This document shows, in pieces, positions 57,988 through 64,000 of a stretch of 64,000 nt of DNA. Source of the DNA: Gemmatimonadota bacterium (GTDB lineage Bacteria > JAAXHH01); contig VXRC01000002.1 in the NCBI GenBank assembly GCA_009838645.1, positions 62,407 to 126,406 on the forward strand, given 5' to 3'. Below the pieces are notes generated by a model that made no database searches, was not told the origin of the DNA, and was given only the letters and a program-made list of their open reading frames with translations. The position numbers and the translations under genes are program-made. The first letter of the stretch is position 1, and each line of letters begins with the position of its first letter.

Positions 57988-59610
57988 ATGGTGACCGGTT
58001 CAACCCGAACACACACCTGCGCGGAAGTCATCGCGCGGACCCTTCACGAAACCGGCGTCCGATTCGCTTTCGGGCATCCCGGTGGTGAAGTGCTTGAACT
58101 GATCGACGCACTGGAACGAACGGGAATCCGGTTCGTCCTGACCGGACACGAGTCCACGGCGGCCTTCATGGCGGCGGCCACGGGACGCCTGACCGGTACC
58201 CCGGGGGTCTGCGTGGCGACTCTGGGACCCGGTGCGTGCAACCTGGTGCTCGGCGTGGGGACCGCCTACCTGGACCGCGACTCCGTCCTGGCCATTTCGG
58301 CGCGGACGTCGACGGAAAGGCACCACCGGAGCAACAAGCAGAACCTGCCGCTGATCGACCTCTTCACCCCTATCACCCGGTGGTCCGTCGACCTCGAAGG
58401 CGCGGACGTCGAGGACACCGTGAAAACCGCCCTCTCCGTCGCGGCGGGGCCGCCACGAGGCCCGGTATACCTCTCGCTACCGTCGGACGTGGCGGGAAAA
58501 CCGGCCATCGGCCACGGGACGTTGCATTCACCGCTCCCTCCCCCCGCGGACGAATCGGATCTACCCCGCATCCTGTCCGCATTGAACGCCGCCGAAAGAC
58601 CCGTCGCCGTAGTCGGCATCGCCATGGACGCGGCCAGGGACGCGCCGGCCGTCCGGCGTTTCCTGCGCGATACCGGCCTGCCCTATGCGACGACCGTGCA
58701 GGCGAAGGGGACCGCCGATGAACTCGGAGACGGATTCCTGGGCGCGATCGCGCCGGCCGCCGGTGAAGACCGGATCATCGAATGGCTGCAGCGAAGCGAC
58801 TGCGTGCTGGGAATCGGCTTCGATCCGGTGGAGGTCTCCCGGCTCTGGCATTTCGACGCGCCGCTGCAGATCGTCGCCAACGCCCCCGTGGGATTCGGCA
58901 CCTATACGCCGCCGGCGGCCTGTGTGGGCGACGTGTCCGCCCTCCTTGGCCGCATCGCGGAAGGATACCGCGGGCGATGCCTCTGGACGGCCGACGATAT
59001 ACGATATCTTAGGGTCCGGGTCGACGCGGTCTATCATCCGTCGTCAGAGGGGGGACCGGACGGCATGTCGCCCTACCACCTGGTAAGCGCCCTGCGGGAC
59101 GCGCTCCCGGAAGACGCCGTCGTCTCCTCGGACGTGGGTGCGCACAAAAATGTAATGGGACAGCGCTGGCGGACGCCGGAACCGGGCGTTTTCCTCATGT
59201 CCAACGGCCTTTCTTCCATGGGTTACGGGGTAGGCGCGGCCATGGGAGCGGCCATGGCCGCGCCCGACCGACCGGTGGCGGCGATTACGGGAGACGGCGC
59301 CTTCGCCATGATGGTCCAGGAACTCGAGACGATCAGGAGAACCGGTATCGCGCCGTTGATCGTCGTCCTGTACGACGCGTCGCTGGCGGTCATCAAGATC
59401 GCCCAGCAGGCCAGGAAACTCCCCGTGTCCGGGGTCGACTTCGCACCAGTGGACTGGGTGAAGGTCGCCGAAGGTTTCGGAATCGCCGCGGAGGCCGTAG
59501 ATACCCCGGACGAAGCCCGCGACGCCGTTGCGCGGTGGGTGCGTCGTCGGGATGCGCGGGTCCTGGTCGCCCGGGTGGACGAGCGGCTCTACACCGGGTT
59601 GAAGTACTGA
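57988..59610 (+). CDS. Thiamine-pyrophosphate enzyme (acetolactate synthase-like)
   Basis: The 540-residue protein has the three TPP-enzyme domains: PYR with FAFGHPGGEVLELIDAL and the catalytic Glu in LTGHESTAAFMAAA, a central domain, and PP with GYGVGAAMGAAMA and ITGDGAFAMMVQELETIRR. After GDG the usual Asn-Asn metal site reads Tyr-Asp (LYDASLAVIKIAQ), an altered ligand set seen in some decarboxylase-like groups. The reaction (acetolactate-type condensation or decarboxylation) therefore cannot be fixed. No regulatory small subunit is adjacent. The ATG directly follows the stop of DUF4340, so the two are probably cotranscribed, but a functional link is not evident. Confidence 0.8.
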   Translation: MVTGSTRTHTCAEVIARTLHETGVRFAFGHPGGEVLELIDALERTGIRFVLTGHESTAAFMAAATGRLTGTPGVCVATLGPGACNLVLGVGTAYLDRDSVLAISARTSTERHHRSNKQNLPLIDLFTPITRWSVDLEGADVEDTVKTALSVAAGPPRGPVYLSLPSDVAGKPAIGHGTLHSPLPPPADESDLPRILSALNAAERPVAVVGIAMDAARDAPAVRRFLRDTGLPYATTVQAKGTADELGDGFLGAIAPAAGEDRIIEWLQRSDCVLGIGFDPVEVSRLWHFDAPLQIVANAPVGFGTYTPPAACVGDVSALLGRIAEGYRGRCLWTADDIRYLRVRVDAVYHPSSEGGPDGMSPYHLVSALRDALPEDAVVSSDVGAHKNVMGQRWRTPEPGVFLMSNGLSSMGYGVGAAMGAAMAAPDRPVAAITGDGAFAMMVQELETIRRTGIAPLIVVLYDASLAVIKIAQQARKLPVSGVDFAPVDWVKVAEGFGIAAEAVDTPDEARDAVARWVRRRDARVLVARVDERLYTGLKY

Positions 59611-59678
59611 TTTTACCGGTACTCGGGAGGATCCGTATTTCCGATGCCGCGGTACGGAAGATCATCCGTGGCGCAGCG

Positions 59679-59703
59679 AAAAAAAACGTGGCGCTGAAGC
59701 GCC
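59679..59703 (-). terminator. Intrinsic terminator facing the minus strand
   Basis: Read on the minus strand, GGCGC-TTCA-GCGCC is followed by ACG and eight T residues, a textbook terminator. Yet both neighbouring genes lie on the plus strand, so it would only stop antisense transcription. The rest of 59611-59800 shows a TATATT at 59711 that may be part of the PiT promoter. Confidence 0.5.
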
Positions 59704-59800
59704 CTGTCGGTATATTGAACCCGCCTGTACGGACCCGGTCCACCACCGGTCCGGACCGCCATCCCACCACGCAACGGACACCGGGAGAGAAACTGCATCT

Positions 59801-61063
59801 ATGGGGGGCGACCTTACCCTGTATCTGGCCGTAGCGCTCGGGCTGTACATGGCCTTCTCCATCGGCGCGAACGACGTGGCCAACGCCATGGGAACCTCGG
59901 TGGGTTCCAAGGCGCTCACGATCAAGCAGGCCATCCTGATTGCCGGTGTGCTCGAATTCCTCGGGGCCTTCCTGGTGGGAGGCCAGGTCACCAAAACCGT
60001 TCGGGGAGGCATACTGGACCCCCAGATTTCGGCGGCCGCGCCGGAGCTCATCGTGTACGGCATGCTCGCGGCGCTCATGGCCGCGGGTACGTGGCTCGTA
60101 GTCGCATCCAGGCTGGGATGGCCGGTGTCGACCACCCATTCGATCGTGGGCGCCATCGCGGGCTTCGGCATCGTCGCCTTCGGTTTCAACGTCGTACAGT
60201 GGGAACAACTGACCCAGATCGTCGCATCCTGGGTCGTCTCGCCGCTGCTGTGCGGCGTCCTGGCCTACCTGATCTTCAGCGCGATCAAATGGACGATCCT
60301 CCGCCATCCGGATCCGGTGCGGCGGACTCGGAAATGGGCGCCGCTCTATATCTTCAGCGTCGTCATCGTCATCTCGCTCGTCACCCTGTTCAAGGGACTG
60401 CAGAACATCGACCTGGATCTCACGCTCGCCGAGTCACTCCTCTGGTCCGGCATTTTGGGAATCTTCGCGGTGATCGCCGGCCACTTCCTGCTCGGGATGA
60501 TCGGTAACCGGTCGAGCACCGAAACCGTGGACGCGTCGTCCGGCAGTGGCCAGATGGCCGTGGTCGAGAAGATGTTCGGCGTGCTCCAGATCATGAGCGC
60601 TTGCGCCGTGGCCTTCGCCCACGGGTCCAACGACGTGGCGAACGCCATCGGACCGCTGGCGGCCGTGGTGAACATCAGCCAGTCCGGCGTGGTCAACCCC
60701 GAGTCGCCGGTGCCCAGCTGGCTCCTCCTTGTCGGCGGTATCGGTATCGTCATCGGCCTGGCGACCATGGGCTACCGCGTCATGGCGACCATCGGTACCA
60801 AGATCACGGAACTGACGCCCACCCGGGGATACTCGGCCGAATTCGCCGCGGCCATCACCATCGTCCTGGCCAGCCGCCTCGGACTGCCCATCTCGACGAC
60901 CCAGACTCTGGTCGGCGGGGTCATGGGCGTGGGACTCGCACAGGGCGTCAAGGCCCTGGACCTGAGTATCCTGGGCCGGATCGCGGCGTCCTGGATCATC
61001 ACCGTTCCCGTCGGTGCCCTGCTGGCGATCGTCTTCTTCTACGTTTTCCGGGCCATACTTTAA
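59801..61063 (+). CDS. pit: PiT-family inorganic phosphate transporter
   Basis: The 420-residue protein has both duplicated signatures, GANDVANAMGTSVGSKALT and HGSNDVANAIGPLAAVVN, plus GWPVSTTHSIVGAIAGFG and GLPISTTQTLVGGVMGVG. About ten membrane helices are present. It imports phosphate with protons or sodium as metal-phosphate. GGGAGAG lies about 12 bases before the ATG. No PhoU-like (DUF47) partner is adjacent, although one commonly is. It is followed by the CPBP gene after 20 bp. Confidence 0.9.
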   Translation: MGGDLTLYLAVALGLYMAFSIGANDVANAMGTSVGSKALTIKQAILIAGVLEFLGAFLVGGQVTKTVRGGILDPQISAAAPELIVYGMLAALMAAGTWLVVASRLGWPVSTTHSIVGAIAGFGIVAFGFNVVQWEQLTQIVASWVVSPLLCGVLAYLIFSAIKWTILRHPDPVRRTRKWAPLYIFSVVIVISLVTLFKGLQNIDLDLTLAESLLWSGILGIFAVIAGHFLLGMIGNRSSTETVDASSGSGQMAVVEKMFGVLQIMSACAVAFAHGSNDVANAIGPLAAVVNISQSGVVNPESPVPSWLLLVGGIGIVIGLATMGYRVMATIGTKITELTPTRGYSAEFAAAITIVLASRLGLPISTTQTLVGGVMGVGLAQGVKALDLSILGRIAASWIITVPVGALLAIVFFYVFRAIL

Positions 61064-61083
61064 ACCTGCGCCGGAATCCCCGC

Positions 61084-61845
61084 ATGAAAGAACCCCCTCT
61101 GGACGCCGTCGGGCCTGAGGAGATCCATCCGCCGCCTCGACTCGGATTCACCCTCCTTTCCACCGCGCTGGTACTGGGCGCCTACCTGGTATTGCAGGTC
61201 GCCGTGACGTTCGTCCTGATAGCCGGGCTGGAACTGGATCCAACGGAACGCATGGGCGACTTGATCGCCCTGGGCGTAATCCTCTCCGCCATACCCTGTA
61301 CGTTCTTCCTGATGCTCATCCTGGACCGCGGCGGCCGCGCGCGGGGCATGGACCCACGAACCTGGCTGGCACTCCGGCCGGTCCGGGGCACGACCATGCT
61401 CGGTTGGGTGGTATTCGCCTTCGTGCTGCTTCAGCTTGCCGACCTGGTCACCGTGGAACTCGGACGGTCGCCGGTACCGCCGGTCATGGAGACGATCATC
61501 GAGACGACCCGGTACACGGCGCTGCTCTGGTTCGCGCTCGTGATCGCCGCGCCGGTCTTCGAAGAGGTGCTGTTCAGGGGGTTCCTTTACGAGGGGCTTC
61601 GGCGGACGAAGATAGGCGCCGGGGGAACGATCGTCGTCACCACGCTGCTCTGGACGCTGCTGCACGTCGCCCAGTACGACCATTACTTCCTGACGCTGAT
61701 CGCCCTGATCGGCATCCTGCTCGGCATCGCTCGCGAGCGTACCGGTTCGCTGTACGTCCCCCTCGCCATCCACGGGGTGAACAATCTGCTCAGCACACTG
61801 CAGATGACGGCAGAACGGGACACGCTCGTCAATGCGTTGTTTTAA
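61084..61845 (+). CDS. CPBP-family intramembrane metalloprotease
   Basis: The 253-residue membrane protein has the CPBP (Rce1-like) motifs EEVLFRGFLYEGLRR, LLWTLLHVAQYDHYF and VPLAIHGVNNLLS, with the Glu-Glu and His metal/catalytic residues present. About seven helices. ATG 61084 fits the first hydrophilic segment; the ribosome site is weak, so it may be coupled to the PiT gene 20 bp upstream. The substrate is unknown. Confidence 0.85.
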   Translation: MKEPPLDAVGPEEIHPPPRLGFTLLSTALVLGAYLVLQVAVTFVLIAGLELDPTERMGDLIALGVILSAIPCTFFLMLILDRGGRARGMDPRTWLALRPVRGTTMLGWVVFAFVLLQLADLVTVELGRSPVPPVMETIIETTRYTALLWFALVIAAPVFEEVLFRGFLYEGLRRTKIGAGGTIVVTTLLWTLLHVAQYDHYFLTLIALIGILLGIARERTGSLYVPLAIHGVNNLLSTLQMTAERDTLVNALF

Positions 61846-61905
61846 AGATGATACGCTACGTGCGGTGGAGGTGGGGATTCCGCGGTGTACGGACCAGGTT
61901 CAGAC

Positions 61906-62082
61906 TCAGACGCCGAGGGCTTTCTTGTTCTCGGGGGTCAGCCTGGTCAGCGTGCGTTTGAACTTGTAGTGGCCCTCTTCGGACTTGACGGGTTTGACCA
62001 GCAGTACGGTCTGGACTTCGTCTTCCTGGTTCTTATCGCTTCCCTTGGCCATCTTGGCCGCAAAGCTTCTGTCCTTAGCCAT
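61906..62082 (-). CDS. Small basic protein of unknown function
   Basis: The 58-residue protein (MAKDRSFAAKMAKGSDKNQE, then VQTVLLVKPVKSEEGHYKFK and RTLTRLTPENKKALGV) starts at ATG 62082 with an excellent GGGAGGAAACGGAA. Its size and the basic YKFK motif recall small ribosome-associated or DUF4295-like proteins, but I cannot assign it. It is convergent with the CPBP gene. A G/C-rich hexamer repeat tract lies 130 bp upstream. Confidence 0.6.
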   Translation of the reverse strand: MAKDRSFAAKMAKGSDKNQEDEVQTVLLVKPVKSEEGHYKFKRTLTRLTPENKKALGV

Positions 62083-62211
62083 TTCCGTTTCCTCCCAAAC
62101 CAGGCATTTCAGCCTTTTCGCCGCGGTTACTCTGATTACTGTTCGACATCCTGCAATGTCCAATCTAACGACTCTGTCCTGCAAAAGCAACTTGAACCGG
62201 TCCATCCCTTC

Positions 62212-62266
62212 CCGGTGCCGGTGGCGGTGGCGGTGCCGGTGGCGGTGCGTTACGGTGCCGGTGCGT
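62212..62266 (-). repeat. Hexamer repeat tract upstream of the small protein gene
   Basis: CGGTGC and CGGTGG units repeat about eight times. The tract would read His-Arg repeats on the minus strand, but it lies outside the supported gene. Confidence 0.85.
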
Positions 62267-62465
62267 TTAAACATATAATTCTCATAGAATACTCACAGAA
62301 AAATCATGCATTTTGATAATCAAATAGTTATATTTTTTAATCAGACCTGCCGATCTTGCCCCTACATCGATGTCCGTATCCGTCCTTCGCCGGTTAAAGT
62401 GCACGCATGCCTATAGCAGAACAGACATCCTTGCACCCGGCAACCTCAACAAAGGGAGAATGTAG
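62267..62465. other. AT-rich divergent promoter region
   Basis: This AT-rich stretch separates the small protein gene from the rightmost TonB receptor. TATAAT at 62273 and TTATATTTTTTAATC near 62327 are promoter-like, but no -35 match is convincing. No gene is visible. Confidence 0.4.
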
Positions 62466-64000
62466 ATGCAATGTATAACCAGTAACAAACCAGCGACGCA
62501 CGTCCTGCGCTCCGTCGCGGTGTTTTGTTTCATGGTGACATTTCTCGTGTTCACCGCGCAGCGGACCCTGGCGCAGGAGGCCTCCGAAGAGACGGCACCC
62601 GGTGAAGAACAGTCCACTTCGACCGAGCAGCAATTACCCGAATTGCCCATCGTGCTGGAAGAGGAACTGGAAAGCATGACGGTGGTCGGAGCGCGGACAC
62701 AGCCCCGGACCATCACCGAGTCCACCGTACCCATCGACGTGATTCAAGTCGAGGAATTCATCCAGCAGGGCGGTTCGGACCTGGCCGACCTGATGCGGAA
62801 CGTCGTTCCCTCCTACAACGTCAATACCCAGCCGATCAGCGACGCGGGCACGATCGTCCGGCCCGCCAATCTGCGCAGCCTGGCGCCCGACCAGGTGCTG
62901 GTCCTCGTCAACGGCAAGCGTCGGCACCGCGGCGCCGTGATCAACTGGTATGCGAACGCCGTGGCCGAAGGCGCGCAGGGCCCCGACCTGGCCGCGATTC
63001 CATCCATTGCGCTCGAAAGGGTGGAAGTCCTGCGGGACGGCGCTTCGGCACAGTACGGTTCCGATGCCATCGCGGGGGTGCTGAACTTCCAGCTCAAGGA
63101 CAACTACGACGGATTCAACCTGGAGACCAAGGTCGGCAGCTTCCAGGACGGTTCCGGCAGGTTTCTCGGCGACGGGGAGCTTTTCCTGATCGCGGGTAAT
63201 GTAGGCGTGGGCCACGAAGATGCGTGGCTCAGCCTCAGCGCGGAATACGGCAACTCCAGCGAATCGGTCCGTTCGGTGCAGACGGCTTCCGGCCGGGCCC
63301 TGATCGCGGCCGGCAATCTCGAAATCGCCAATCCCGAGACCTTCTGGGGCCAGCCCTTTGTACGGGACGACCTGAAGATCTTCGCGAACTTCGGCGCGGC
63401 GATAGGGGATGACCTCGAGTTCTTCGGCCACGCCAACTACGCCAGCAAGGAAGTCGACGGCGGGTTTTACTTCCGCAATCCGCACACCCGCGGCGGCGTG
63501 TACCAGGGCCCCGTGGTGACCATCGACGGCGTGGACCGGGCTACGCTGCTGGTCGGCGACCTGGACGGCGTGGGCCAGGGCAGTGAATGCGCGCCGGTGC
63601 CCATCATCAACGACCGGCCGGACCAGGAAGCCTGGCTGCGCGTTCGCGACGATCCCAACTGCTTCTCGTTCCTGAAGATGTTTCCCGGAGGATTCACCCC
63701 CCGGTTCGGCGCTTTCGCGTCGGACGAGTCCGTGGTGCTGGGCATCAGGGGACGGGCAGCGACCTTGCTGCGCTGGGAACTGAGCGCGGCGTACGGACGG
63801 AACGAGGCCGACTACTTCATTTACAATACGGTCAACGCCTCCATGGGTCCCGACACCCCGACCTACTTCGATCCGGGCTCCTATGTCCAGTCCGAAGTCA
63901 ACCTGAACTTCGACATGACCTACCCGGTCGGCAACAACCTGGTCCTGGCCGCCGGCCTCGAAAGACGGACCGAGACCTTCGGGCTCGTGGAAGGCCAGAT
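62466..64000 (+). CDS. TonB-dependent receptor (C-terminus beyond window)
   Basis: ATG 62466 opens a frame that stays open to the right edge (511 codons). A signal peptide ends RTLA-Q, then an acidic Glu/Thr/Ser linker (EASEETAPGEEQSTSTEQQ) leads to a TonB-box-like MTVVGARTQ. The plug follows: TVPIDVIQVEEFIQQGGSDL, VLVLVNGKRRHRGAVINW and ALERVEVLRDGASAQYGSDA. The start of the barrel comes next. The GKRRHRGAVIN plug is typical of TonB receptors of the Caulobacter-type group, different from the two tandem receptors. The first barrel region carries SECAPVPI and NCFSFLKMFPGG, a possible disulfide loop. The ligand is unknown. Confidence 0.85.
   Translation, partial: MQCITSNKPATHVLRSVAVFCFMVTFLVFTAQRTLAQEASEETAPGEEQSTSTEQQLPELPIVLEEELESMTVVGARTQPRTITESTVPIDVIQVEEFIQQGGSDLADLMRNVVPSYNVNTQPISDAGTIVRPANLRSLAPDQVLVLVNGKRRHRGAVINWYANAVAEGAQGPDLAAIPSIALERVEVLRDGASAQYGSDAIAGVLNFQLKDNYDGFNLETKVGSFQDGSGRFLGDGELFLIAGNVGVGHEDAWLSLSAEYGNSSESVRSVQTASGRALIAAGNLEIANPETFWGQPFVRDDLKIFANFGAAIGDDLEFFGHANYASKEVDGGFYFRNPHTRGGVYQGPVVTIDGVDRATLLVGDLDGVGQGSECAPVPIINDRPDQEAWLRVRDDPNCFSFLKMFPGGFTPRFGAFASDESVVLGIRGRAATLLRWELSAAYGRNEADYFIYNTVNASMGPDTPTYFDPGSYVQSEVNLNFDMTYPVGNNLVLAAGLERRTETFGLVEGQ

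Noticed and set aside
62206-62274. His-Arg repeat N-terminus for the small protein
   Set aside because: The supported start (GGGAGGAAACGGAA before ATG 62082) is far downstream; the repeat is non-coding.

Overview
The window is a GC-rich stretch from a Gram-negative (diderm) bacterium. It encodes an LptD-like outer-membrane LPS assembly protein, three TonB-dependent receptors, a DUF5916-type barrel, several lipoproteins with clear lipoboxes and a Tat-exported lipoprotein. The mix suggests an uncultivated member of the FCB-related or Latescibacterota/Gemmatimonadota-like marine lineages. It combines deoxysugar-type dehydrogenases, phytanoyl-CoA dioxygenase and amidohydrolase genes, a HupE/DUF6702/M28 group, a GldA/GldFG-like ABC system and DUF2339. 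That placement is inference from gene content; no rRNA or tRNA gene was found.

Layout. 1-1.7 kb: a collagen-like lipoprotein cut by the left edge, a small outer-membrane barrel and an AT-rich gap with a possible decayed gene. 1.7-7.6 kb: LptD-like protein, a NYN-domain protein, small coiled-coil/membrane proteins and a thiolase. 7.7-10.1 kb: a single protein that fuses histidine kinase, receiver and winged-helix output. 10.3-15.1 kb: a second collagen-like lipoprotein, a Tat-exported amine oxidase, an unknown lipoprotein and a Big_2/leucine-rich-repeat lipoprotein. 15.3-26.8 kb: a mostly minus-strand catabolic region (acyl-CoA synthetase, lactonase, two SDRs, amidohydrolase, NHL propeller, phytanoyl-CoA dioxygenase, RhaM mutarotase, aldo-keto reductase, Gfo/Idh/MocA). 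It looks like oxidative breakdown of (deoxy)sugars, but no transporter is present. 27-36 kb: DUF2339 protein, fused homocysteine methyltransferase/MTHFR, a PfkB-SIS fusion overlapping a HAD phosphatase, dCTP deaminase and a DMT transporter. 36-42.8 kb: DUF1326, AKR, SufE, HupE, DUF6702, M28 peptidase, MoaB, L28, L33, DUF2237.

42.8-52.7 kb holds the most distinctive locus. A three-gene cassette (small His/Cys-rich secreted protein, Asp/His-rich lipoprotein, TonB-dependent receptor) occurs twice in tandem in the same order. The two receptors are both 782 residues and the two small proteins both 89. A DUF5916 protein follows. The cassette looks like a metal-linked outer-membrane uptake system, and the metal role is inference.

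52.8-61.9 kb is plus-strand: ABC ATPase, a fused GldF/GldG-like permease, DUF4340, a TPP enzyme, a PiT phosphate transporter and a CPBP protease. The right edge cuts a third, unrelated TonB-dependent receptor.

Two patterns cross the window. Short tandem repeats (6-34 bp units) sit just upstream of start codons. In-frame repeats of related character expand linkers of otherwise conserved enzymes. A near-identical palindromic AT-rich element lies upstream of both the rhaM-like gene and the PfkB-SIS gene. AT-richer islets with small coiled-coil or lipoprotein genes alternate with GC-rich metabolic genes.
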